Part shown: piece after piece, positions 16,179 to 23,998 of the stretch
Numbering within the stretch: position 1 is the first letter of the stretch
How the letters are laid out: every line of letters begins with the position of its first letter
Assembly: GCA_016709305.1 (NCBI GenBank)
Contig: JADJNA010000020.1
Location: forward strand, 27,118-91,117
Length of the DNA: 64,000 bases
Origin: Candidatus Villigracilis saccharophilus
Lineage (GTDB): Bacteria > Chloroflexota > Anaerolineae > Anaerolineales > Villigracilaceae
Direction: 5' to 3'
Program-made: the position numbers and the translations under genes
The notes under the pieces: generated by a model
Told to the model about the DNA's origin: nothing
The model's input: only the letters and a program-made list of their open reading frames with translations
Database searches by the model: none

Positions 16179-16934
16179 CTATGCCAGATACTTTTCAAGA
16201 AAGGCAAAAACTTTTTGCCAGCCGTCCACGGCTTGCGCCTGGCGGTAATTCGGGCGGTCATAATAGAAAAATCCATGACCTGCATTTGGGTACATGTGGA
16301 ATTCGTAATTCTTTTCATATTTCTTGAGTTCTTCTTCGTGCAGTCTGACCTGTTCAGGAGTCGGGCTGGAATCTTCTTCGCCAAATAATCCCAAAATGGG
16401 GCAGGGCAGCTGACGGGTATAGTCCAGCGGCGGGACCGGGAATTTATCGGTTAGTTGATCGGGAGTCATCACCACACGGCCGCCCCAGCAGTCCACCACA
16501 GCATCAAATCCAGGGATGCGGCAGGCGGTGAGATAGGCGTGCCGTCCGCCGGAGCATGTTCCGAAAATGCCGACTTTTCCATTGACATCAGACTGTGCAC
16601 GCAAATGTTTCATTGCCCCTGCGAGATCACCGACAGCCTGATTGTCTGATACGCCGCCATCTGCGCGGACCTTTGCGGCGACATCTTCAGGGGTTCCGTG
16701 CCCCGAGCGGAAATAAAGATTTGGAGAGATGGTCACGTAGCCATGATGCGCAAATTTAAATGTCGCTTCGCGATACCATTGATCCCAGCCGGGCATGTGA
16801 TGCGCCAGCACCATCGCGGGGAAGGGTCCTTTTCCCAACGGGCGCGCCATATAAGCGTTGATCGAATTGCCATTCGCACCTGTCATCGTGACGGTTTCGG
16901 CCAAAACGCCTTCGTACATATCGGTTGTGTACAT
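16179..16934 (-). CDS. Dienelactone hydrolase-family alpha/beta hydrolase
   Basis: 251 residues. The family triad is visible: Cys nucleophile in GIFGTCSGGRHAY, Asp in LGLFGEEDSSPTPE, and His in PNAGHGFFYYDRP. The N-terminal strand region has NAYMARPLGKGPFPAMVLAHH, which carries the oxyanion side. Dienelactone hydrolases open lactones in aromatic breakdown, but many homologues act on other esters, and no aromatic pathway genes are nearby. It is followed by the DUF6295 gene. The ATG has AGGAGAAT seven bases upstream. Confidence 0.87.
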   Translation of the reverse strand: MYTTDMYEGVLAETVTMTGANGNSINAYMARPLGKGPFPAMVLAHHMPGWDQWYREATFKFAHHGYVTISPNLYFRSGHGTPEDVAAKVRADGGVSDNQAVGDLAGAMKHLRAQSDVNGKVGIFGTCSGGRHAYLTACRIPGFDAVVDCWGGRVVMTPDQLTDKFPVPPLDYTRQLPCPILGLFGEEDSSPTPEQVRLHEEELKKYEKNYEFHMYPNAGHGFFYYDRPNYRQAQAVDGWQKVFAFLEKYLA

Positions 16935-17092
16935 GTAAATTCTCCTTGATTACTAGGCTTTCCTTATTATATTCAATCCCTCAATGAAATCCCATGATTT
17001 GGTATGTAAAACATCAACCAGAATACTGCTGCATGCGAAGAGCAGCTTCTGATTGATCTGGGATTGCCTATACTATTTTCAGACGGGAACTA

Positions 17093-17482
17093 TCACTCGG
17101 ACTGTACCATGTCGTACTCAACCTGTGGGAGTGCCAGCGCTTCATTCCATGTCTTCATATACTCATCAGCCAGCTCTGATTTGTAGAATTCATGCAGGAT
17201 GCTGCTGATATCGTAAATACCATCGCGTACCACGGGATCCATCAGGAAGGCGTAGGTATAGGTGCCGTCAGCGTTAGACTTCGTGGGATGTAAAACACGG
17301 ACCTGGTTATACGTTTCGGGGTGGATATGGGCTATGGCTGGCATCAGGATGGAGTGTAGAAAATATTCAAAGGCACCACATTTTTCAGCTCGAACGTGAT
17401 TTAGCACTACCCAGACATCCTGCCCCTGGTGAGCGCGGATATCTTCACGCTCTCTGGAGTCTACATAGGATTTATATGACAT
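17093..17482 (-). CDS. Hypothetical protein, 129 residues
   Basis: Soluble protein with no signal or membrane segment. Distinct stretches are DVWVVLNHVRAEKCGAFEYFLHSILMPA, TYNQVRVLHPTKSNADGTYTYAFLMDP and DGIYDISSILHEFYKSELADEY. The alternation of a beta strand, an amphipathic helix and more strands resembles the dimeric alpha/beta barrel (antibiotic monooxygenase-like) fold, but this is only a guess. The ATG has GAAAGGAGA eight bases upstream. It stands alone; the 158 bases to its left and 86 to its right hold nothing I recognise. Confidence 0.65.
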   Translation of the reverse strand: MSYKSYVDSREREDIRAHQGQDVWVVLNHVRAEKCGAFEYFLHSILMPAIAHIHPETYNQVRVLHPTKSNADGTYTYAFLMDPVVRDGIYDISSILHEFYKSELADEYMKTWNEALALPQVEYDMVQSE

Positions 17483-17568
17483 GGATTTCTCCTTTCATTA
17501 AATTGCTTTAAACTCACTATAGCACGACAAAAGGCGAAATTCAACAAGGCGCGGAGGCTTATTAACTC

Positions 17569-18408
17569 TTATAGTGCGGCCTCTTCGCTTAGCCCCCATA
17601 ATTTTGCGGCATCGCTGTCGTTGACAAAACGATTTGTTGTGCGAACCCTGCGCTTGATCCAGAAATCCCCGTTACTGTTCCTCGCGGATGGATCTTCTGC
17701 CAGAAATACGCCCGTATCTGCGCCAGCTTGCGGGTCCAGCATGAAGAGCGATCGGAATAATCCGCCCGGGATGAAGCTCTTCTGCTTTTCTTCTCCGCGC
17801 TGTCTGCCGAACTCGGTGCTGACCAGGCCAGGGTGGAAGCAATGCGCTGTGATACCTTTTGCGTTGACACGCTGCGCCAGTTCACGCGTGAACAAAATAT
17901 TCGCGAGTTTGCTCTTGCTGTAGGCTTTGAAGGAACTGTATTTGCTTTTTTCGTCCATCCAATCGTTCCAGTTGAAGCGTCCCATTTGATAGGCTCCTGA
18001 ACTGGTGGTGATGATTCGGCCTTGAGTCTGCTCAATGAGCGGAAGCAATTCACGGGTCAGCACGAAGGGGGCGAGGTGATTGATCGCCATTGTCATTTCC
18101 CACCCATCAGTGCTGACTCTGCGCTCGTCCAGCATCAGCCCCGCATTGTTCCAAAGCACGTCCAGGGTTTTTGTTTGCGCCTTGACCTGCTCCGCAAGCG
18201 CCTTGACTTCAGCCATGGAAGAAACATCGCCAGTGACCAGCGTGAAACTCGCGCCCGGCGCGTTCTGTTTCAACTCATCCAGAACGGGTTTCCCGCGCGC
18301 CGCCGAGCGCGCATGGACAAATACCTCCCAGCCGCGGCGGCCCAACTCCAGCGCGCCCGCCTTGCCAATGCCCGTGGACGCGCCTGTGATCAAAATTGTT
18401 TTATTCAT
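17569..18408 (-). CDS. Short-chain dehydrogenase/reductase
   Basis: 279 residues from MNKTILITGASTGIGKAGAL. I chose 18408 because AAGGAA lies seven bases before it and the earlier frame (to 18519) codes nothing conserved. The NAD(P) motif is TGASTGIG (residues 7-14), followed by NNAG and the catalytic Ser in ITTSSGAY. Tyr/Lys appear as AYSKSKLAN, with a segment between Ser and Tyr longer than usual (about 25 residues), as in the retinol dehydrogenase/WW-oxidoreductase-like group. Substrate unknown. It is divergent from the alaS leader. Confidence 0.9.
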   Translation of the reverse strand: MNKTILITGASTGIGKAGALELGRRGWEVFVHARSAARGKPVLDELKQNAPGASFTLVTGDVSSMAEVKALAEQVKAQTKTLDVLWNNAGLMLDERRVSTDGWEMTMAINHLAPFVLTRELLPLIEQTQGRIITTSSGAYQMGRFNWNDWMDEKSKYSSFKAYSKSKLANILFTRELAQRVNAKGITAHCFHPGLVSTEFGRQRGEEKQKSFIPGGLFRSLFMLDPQAGADTGVFLAEDPSARNSNGDFWIKRRVRTTNRFVNDSDAAKLWGLSEEAAL

Positions 18409-18535
18409 ATAGATTCCTTTTCGTTCGTGATGTGTGCAGGATATGGATTGTACGTGAGGCGCTAATCTTTCCCCGTTGCCCGATGGGTTTGTGAGAGGCT
18501 TAATTTCCTCCCTCCCCAAAAATCAATGTGACCTG

Positions 18536-18541
18536 TATAAT
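18536..18541 (+). promoter_or_regulatory. -10 box (TATAAT) for the alaS leader
   Basis: A perfect TATAAT whose last base is seven bases before the A of the leader ATG at 18549. This spacing would put the transcription start at or next to the ATG, giving a leaderless message. No clear -35 is visible. Confidence 0.6.
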
Positions 18542-18548
18542 CCCAGTC

Positions 18549-18611
18549 ATGAAACGAAACCTCAAGCACGCTGCCGCAACTCAAGCCGCCGCTACATGCG
18601 CGCGTCACTGA
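18549..18611 (+). CDS. Alanine-rich leader peptide upstream of alaS (candidate attenuator)
   Basis: A 20-codon ORF reading MKRNLKH then AAATQAAATCARH, with seven alanine codons (GCT GCC GCA, GCC GCC GCT, GCG), using all four. It begins seven bases after a perfect TATAAT and ends 36 bases before an intrinsic terminator stem. The product of the downstream gene is alanyl-tRNA synthetase, so the amino acid enriched in the peptide is the one the enzyme charges. The sequence CTCAAGC(C) occurs twice inside the ORF (18561-18567 and 18580-18587), and its complement GGCTTGAG lies just after the stop (18622-18629), giving alternative pairings that a stalled ribosome could change. All this is sequence-level evidence for charging-dependent attenuation; I found no strong antiterminator against the left terminator arm. 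Confidence 0.65.
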   Translation: MKRNLKHAAATQAAATCARH

Positions 18612-18647
18612 AACCTGCCATGGCTTGAGATGGATGAAGAAATCCAG

Positions 18648-18676
18648 TCCCGAAACCAACAGGTTCGGGATTTTTT
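18648..18676 (+). terminator. Intrinsic terminator between leader peptide and alaS
   Basis: TCCCGAAACC, loop AACA, GGTTCGGGA, then six T. The stem is 9 bp with one bulged A. With no full gene upstream on this strand, it most likely attenuates transcription into alaS. Confidence 0.85.
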
Positions 18677-18729
18677 ATTTAGACCTTCAACCTTACCCCT
18701 TCGACATTCATCATTCTGCATTCCTCATT

Positions 18730-18735
18730 TATAAT
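18730..18735 (+). promoter_or_regulatory. Possible second promoter directly before alaS
   Basis: TATAAT with a poor -35 (TTCATC at 18707-18712) at 17 bp. If active, it would start transcription after the terminator and bypass the leader. Confidence 0.35.
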
Positions 18736-18767
18736 TCGCCAGCCATTTCAAACTTTCGGAGCCACTC

Positions 18768-21523
18768 ATGAGCAAAAAACTAACAGGCAACCAGATCCGC
18801 CAGGACTTCATTGATTTCTTCGTCGAGCACGGACATACCGCCGTGCCGTCCATGTCACTCGTCCCGGGTGGAGATGCTACGCTTCTCTTCACAAACTCGG
18901 GCATGGTGCAGTTCAAAGATGTTTTCATCGGCACTGACACAAAACCTTACAAACGCGCCGTTGACTCGCAGAAGTGTATGCGTGTGGCAGGCAAGCACAA
19001 CGACCTCGAAGACGTAGGCCGTGACGATACGCATCACACCTTCTTTGAAATGCTCGGCAACTGGTCATTTGGCGACTACTATAAGAAGGAAGCCATTGCA
19101 TGGTCTTGGCAATTGCTGACCGAAGTGTGGGGACTTCCCAAAGATAAACTCTACGCCACATGTTTTCAGGATGACAAAGGCAACGTCCCACAGGATGACG
19201 AAGCCGCCGACATATGGAAGGAACAGCCTGGCTTCGACCCGTCGCATGTCCTCTTCTTCGGGCGCAAGGAAAACTTCTGGCAAATGGCCGAGTTCGGTCC
19301 ATGCGGTCCGTGCTCCGAAATCCACATTGACCTCGGCGAAGAGCGCGACAACCTGCGCGGCACCGATCACGTCTGCGGCGTGAACGGCGACTGACACGCT
19401 ACCTCGAACTCTGGAACAATGTTTTCATTCAATACAACCTCTTTGAAGATGGCCGCCTCGAACCGCTGCCCGCCAAGCACGTTGACACAGGCATGGGCTT
19501 CGAGCGCATCGTCTCCGTTTTGCAGGGCGTCGACTCCAATTACAAGACCGACCTCTTCACTGGCTCGCTCGAAGTACTGCGCTCGCTCACCGGCCACACC
19601 GAAAAAGACATGCTCGCAAACTTCACGCCTTACCGCGTCATCTGCGACCATGTCCGTTCCGCGGCATTCCTCATCGCCGATGGCGTCGTCCCCGGTAATG
19701 CTGGTCGTAACTACGTCACCCGCATGATCATTCGCCGTGCCGCCCGCTTTGGCACCAAGATCGGGCTCAAAGAACCGTTCCTCGCCAAAGTAGCCGAAGC
19801 CGTCATTGCGGAATACGGCGATTTTTATCCCGAACTTGAAAAGAACAAGGCGACCATTTTAGATAACCTGACTCGAGAGGAAGTCCGCTTCGCTCGTACC
19901 GTTGAAGCTGGTACTGCTCACTTACAGAATCACCTCGACGAAATTCGCGCCTCGAATAAGTCCTCTCTCGATGGAAACATCGCCTTTGACCTGTACGCCA
20001 CCTACGGCCTGCCCTTCGAGATCAGCCGTGACATCGCCCGTGAGCAGGGACTTGATATTGACGAAGCAGGTTTCACTGCCGCGAAGAACGAACACAGCAA
20101 AGCCTCTGGCGGTGGCAAAGCCATGGGCAAACTCGGCGGCGAAGATTCTGAATACTTTGCTAACATCTTCAAAGACCTGCAAGCCAAAGGCAAACTCAGC
20201 GCTTCTGGCGTTGAATATGACCCATACAACAGTCCGCGTCTGGAAGGCGAAGTTCTCGCTCTGGCCGTCAACAGCGAATCAGTTTCCTCTGCTTCTCTCG
20301 ATGACGTAGTCGAGGTCATCCTGCCTAAGACCGGTTTCTACATTGAATCTGGTGGTCAGGTGGGTGACGAAGGTTACATCCGCTTTTCTCCCTCTCCCTC
20401 TGGGAGAGGGCAGGGTGAGGGCTGGGAGATCGAAATCACTTCCGTCCGCCGTGCTGCTGCTGGAACCATCACCCACATCGGGCAGGTCATCTCTGGTCAG
20501 CCTAAAGTTGGCGACAAGGCTGTTGCCGAAGTGGATATCACCCGGCGCCACAACATCATGCGCAATCACACCGCCACGCATTTATTACACAAGGCATTGC
20601 ATGAAATCCTTGGCGACCACGCCCGACAGGCGGGTTCACTAGTCTCTCCCAAATACCTGCGGTTCGACTTCACTCAACCCGACGGCATGACATCCGAGCA
20701 AATCGAGCGCGTCGAGAAAATGGTCAACGAAGCGATCGCAGCAGACATGCCCGTGGTCAAAGTGACCAAGTCCCTTGACGAAGCCAAGAAGGAAGGCGCG
20801 ATGGCGCTCTTCGGAGAAAAATATGGTGAGACCGTGAGAACAGTCTCCATTCTGGACTCGGATAGCTCGCTGTCTGAAAATGCGGATACGAAATATTCAT
20901 ATGAGTTGTGTGGTGGTACGCACATTGACCGCACCTCAGACATTGGCGCATTCATCATCGTCAGCGAAGGTTCGGCTGCGGCGGGTATTCGCCGTATCGA
21001 AGCTGTGACTGGCCGTGGCGCGTATGAACTCATCAACAAGCGCTTCAAGACTCTCAAGCAAACAGCGGGCTCGTTGAAATCTTCAGTGGAAGAAGTGCCT
21101 GCAAAAGTAGATGCATTGCAGGACGAAGTTTCTGAACTCAAGAAGGAACTCGCCAACCTCCGCGCGCAATCTGCTCTTACAACCTTCAACCTGCAACTTG
21201 CCAACGTTAAAACAGTCAAAGACATAAACGTGCTTGCGGTTGAAATCCCCGACGCGAACGTGGATACCCTCCGTATGCTCGCCGACAAGTTCCGCGAGAA
21301 GTATCCCAAAGCAGGAGCGGCTGTCCTCGTAACAGGATTAACTATCATCGCTGTGGTGACCGAAGACCTTGTCAAGCGCGGACTCAAAGCCGGCGACATT
21401 ATCACAGGCATCGGCGGGAAAGGCGGCGGACGTCCCAATCTTGCGCAGGGAAGTCTGCCTGAAGGCAATGTCACTGATGCGCTGAACAAAGTAGTGAAGT
21501 CAGTCGAAGAGAAGTTGAAATAA
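18768..21523 (+). CDS. alaS: Alanyl-tRNA synthetase; one frameshift and an in-frame palindrome insert
   Basis: Attaches alanine to tRNA-Ala and edits mischarged Ser/Gly. The catalytic domain contains HHTFFEMLGNWSFGDYY and GPCGPCSEIH. The editing domain carries HTATHLLHKAL and CGGTHIDRTSD, and the C-Ala (DHHA1) domain ends with GGKGGGRPNLAQGS. The first frame stops at TGA 19392-19394 after VCGVNGD. Adding one base there (GAC TGC ACA CGC) restores the sequence RYLELWNNVFIQYNLFEDGR, so the two parts (18768-19394 and about 19394-21523) form one protein of about 918 residues. The break is not in a homopolymer, but an essential gene is unlikely to be dead. Between GDEGYIRF and WEIEITSV about 12 extra residues (SPSPSGRGQGEG) come from a repeat. 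CGGAG precedes the ATG. Confidence 0.95.
20387..20424 (+). repeat. Palindromic element inside the alaS coding region
   Basis: CCCTCTCCC (20390-20398), loop TCT, GGGAGAGGG (20402-20410), then CAGGGTGAGGGC. The right half matches the intergenic repeat at 4259-4300 (GGGAGAAGGGCGGGGTGAGGG). It is read in frame as SPSPSGRGQGEG in a loop of the editing region. Confidence 0.75.
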
Positions 21524-21527
21524 CAAC

Positions 21528-22322
21528 ATGATGGATTTCAAATCCAAGTACGGCTCTTATGCGCTGATCACTGGTTCTGCCAGTGGGATCGGATTTGCCT
21601 TTGCGGAGATCCTTGCCCAGCGCGGAGTGAATCCGATCATATTGGATATCAATGCTGAAGGCGCGCATCATGCCGCGAAGGCGATGATAGAAAAATATAA
21701 AGTGGATGCGCGTGCATTGGTTCTGGATCTGTCCAAGCCCGATTTTATGCGGCATATTACCGAAGCAGTCAAAACATTGGATGTTGGTCTGGTCATTCAT
21801 AGCGCGGCTGTCAGTGTTGTTGGAGATTATCTTGATCTGCCGCTTGAACAGCACCGCGCTCTTGTAAGTGTGAACGTCACTGCCAGTATGGAATTGGCTT
21901 ATTATTTCGGAGAGCAGTTCAAGGCACGGAAAAAAGGCGGGATCATTCTCGTTTCATCTGCTTCCGCCTTGCAGGGATCCGCGCTTGTGCAGCATTACGC
22001 CGCGTCAAAGGCTTACATCCTCATTCTTGCCGAGGGACTTTGGTATGAACTCCGTTCACACGGCGTGGATGTTTTGGGATTGATGCCCGGGTCCACGGAA
22101 ACCCCGGCCATCCATGTTGGTGACCCGGATTTGAGCGGATCATACATCATGCCTGCTGATGAAGTGGCGCGCGAGGCATTGGATGCGCTGGGAAAACAGC
22201 CAAGCCTGATCTCCGGTGCGCGCAACCGCCGTGACTTCTTTCTCCTGACGAGATTATTCTCGCGTAAACGCGCAATTGAAATTGTAGGAAATCGGTTGAT
22301 GAAAATGTACCGCGGTAAATAA
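21528..22322 (+). CDS. Short-chain dehydrogenase/reductase
   Basis: 264 residues; starts four bases after the alaS stop, so it is probably co-transcribed. The cofactor motif is TGSASGIG (residues 15-22), and the Asp in IILDIN suggests NAD(H) preference. The NNAG-equivalent is HSAAVS, catalytic Ser in ILVSSASAL, and Tyr/Lys in HYAASKAYI. A C-terminal extension (about 220-264, RRDFFLLTRLFSRKRAIEIVG) resembles the YqjQ/DltE-like group that acts on lipid or ketone substrates. The real substrate is unknown and any link to AlaRS may be only positional. Confidence 0.9.
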   Translation: MMDFKSKYGSYALITGSASGIGFAFAEILAQRGVNPIILDINAEGAHHAAKAMIEKYKVDARALVLDLSKPDFMRHITEAVKTLDVGLVIHSAAVSVVGDYLDLPLEQHRALVSVNVTASMELAYYFGEQFKARKKGGIILVSSASALQGSALVQHYAASKAYILILAEGLWYELRSHGVDVLGLMPGSTETPAIHVGDPDLSGSYIMPADEVAREALDALGKQPSLISGARNRRDFFLLTRLFSRKRAIEIVGNRLMKMYRGK

Positions 22323-22327
22323 AAATA

Positions 22328-23935
22328 TTAATCTGAAGTGATCCTGGCTATGATCGCGCCAAAGCCATTCAATCGAATGGCTTTATTTTTTATTTCATCT
22401 TCAGCGTTCAGTTTAAAGATACATTCCGAGACATCAAGCGGGAATTCTTTGCTCTGTTTGTCAAAATTAAGCAGGATGAGTAATTTCATTTTTCCAAAAG
22501 TTCTCGAGTAGCCAAGAACACCAATGGGCAGGCCTTCAATACATTCCAGCGAACCTTCCTGTAAAATTATCTCTTCCTTGCGGATCTTTAGCAGCGCGCG
22601 GATCGTGTTGAGCAGGGAACGGGTTTCTTGATGCTCTTTTTCCACGTTTATGGTTTTGAAGTTATTGTGAACAGGAAGCCATGCTTGTTCGGCTGATGAA
22701 AAGCCTGCATTCTGTGATGTGTCCCATTGCATGGGGGTGCGAACCTCATCCCGGTTAATGGTCAATCCAATTAAGTCAAAAAAGAAGCGCGGGATATATT
22801 TGAATTTATGCGGAATTGGATCGAATGCGCTGCCAAACGGGAATTTACTGTCTGTCATGCCGATCTCTTCACCGTAATACATACATGGCACACCGCGTAC
22901 TGTTAATTGCAGCGTGTGGAGCAGTTTCGCCTTCTGCAGGTCTTCTCCGATCCGATGGATGCTTCTGCGCCTGTCATGGTTGCTGAAGACATAGACTGGC
23001 ATCAGTGGATCGGGAAAATCCCTTTCAATTTTTTTTATGAGATCGCTGAAGTACCTGGCTGTAAATATAAAATTAAGCATCTCGAAATTGAAAACCAATC
23101 CCAATCCATCTCCATTTTGGGTCATATAGTTTTTAATTAATTCTGTATTTCCTTGTATTTCCCCAAGAAGAATTTTCTCCCCAAATTCATTGCAGACAGA
23201 TTTCAGCTCTTTTGCAAAAGAAAAACTTTCTGGCTGATTCATCGTGTATTTTGCTTCCTGAAAAAAGCCAGAGGGATCTTCTTCGCTAGGAATGAGTTTG
23301 GGTGAAAATGGATTGTTTCTAAAACCCGCATCTTTATAGATGACGTTGAAAATATCCAATCTAAATCCATCCACACCCTTGCCAAGCCAGAAACGGACAA
23401 TATCGAGCATGCTTTTTTTTACATCAGGATTGCGGTAATTCAAGTCAGGTTGAAATGGGAGGAAGCTGGACCAATAATATTGGTCACGTTCTTTTGCATA
23501 ATGCCAGCCGCTTCCACCTGTCATGCTCTTCCAGTTATTGGGTTTGTCGCGCCAGAGATACCAATCTGCTTTGGAGTTGTTTCGTGAAGAACGTGATTCA
23601 ATAAACCAGGGATGTTCCGCTGAAGTATGGTTCATGACCATATCCAGGACGATCTTCATGCCGCGCCTGTGGACCTCATCAATTAATTGCAGGGAGTCAT
23701 CCATCGTGCCGTATTCCGGGGCGATTTCAGTGTAGTTGGAGATATCGTAACCAAGATCAATTTGCGGTGAGGAAAAGAACGGGGAGATCCAAAGGGTCTC
23801 GAATCCCAGTTCTTGAAGGTAATCAAGTTTTTGGAGAATGCCTTTTAAGTCCCCGATCCCATCCTCATTGCTGTCGTGGAATGAGCGTGGATAGATTTGG
23901 TATATGGTTGTTTTGTGATACCAATTATTTGTCAT
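22328..23935 (-). CDS. GH13 oligo-1,6-glucosidase/alpha-glucosidase
   Basis: About 535 residues from MTNNWYHKTTIYQIYPRSF; the earlier ATG at 23965 lies in the terminator stem of the gene upstream. GH13 regions are visible: DMVMNHTSAEHPWF (region I), GFRLDIFNVI with the nucleophile Asp (region II), ILLGEIQGN with the acid Glu (region III) and VFSNHDRRR (region IV). The order and the QIYPRSFHDSNEDGIGDL start match oligo-1,6-glucosidase, alpha-glucosidase and trehalose-6-phosphate hydrolase groups. There is no signal peptide, so it acts on short sugars in the cytoplasm. No sugar transporter is adjacent. It converges on the alaS-SDR pair, with only five bases between stops. Confidence 0.9.
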   Translation of the reverse strand: MTNNWYHKTTIYQIYPRSFHDSNEDGIGDLKGILQKLDYLQELGFETLWISPFFSSPQIDLGYDISNYTEIAPEYGTMDDSLQLIDEVHRRGMKIVLDMVMNHTSAEHPWFIESRSSRNNSKADWYLWRDKPNNWKSMTGGSGWHYAKERDQYYWSSFLPFQPDLNYRNPDVKKSMLDIVRFWLGKGVDGFRLDIFNVIYKDAGFRNNPFSPKLIPSEEDPSGFFQEAKYTMNQPESFSFAKELKSVCNEFGEKILLGEIQGNTELIKNYMTQNGDGLGLVFNFEMLNFIFTARYFSDLIKKIERDFPDPLMPVYVFSNHDRRRSIHRIGEDLQKAKLLHTLQLTVRGVPCMYYGEEIGMTDSKFPFGSAFDPIPHKFKYIPRFFFDLIGLTINRDEVRTPMQWDTSQNAGFSSAEQAWLPVHNNFKTINVEKEHQETRSLLNTIRALLKIRKEEIILQEGSLECIEGLPIGVLGYSRTFGKMKLLILLNFDKQSKEFPLDVSECIFKLNAEDEIKNKAIRLNGFGAIIARITSD

Positions 23936-23948
23936 GTGAATTGTCAAA

Positions 23949-23989
23949 AAACAAGCGGCAGTCATTTTTTAGATGACTGCCGCTTGTTT
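23949..23989 (-). terminator. Strong terminator after the peptide-binding lipoprotein gene
   Basis: AAACAAGCGGCAGTCAT and ATGACTGCCGCTTGTTT form a perfect 17-bp stem with a 7-base loop, followed by a T-run on the minus strand. Confidence 0.92.
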
Positions 23990-23998
23990 GGTTATATG

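Noticed and set aside
18536..18767. T-box riboswitch before alaS
   Set aside because: No conserved T-box bulge sequence (AGGGTGGNACCGCG) and too short; the Ala-rich ORF explains the terminator better.
20674..21489. 271-codon open frame on the minus strand within alaS
   Set aside because: Opposite a strongly conserved synthetase region, Ser/Arg-rich, no ribosome binding site; a shadow frame.
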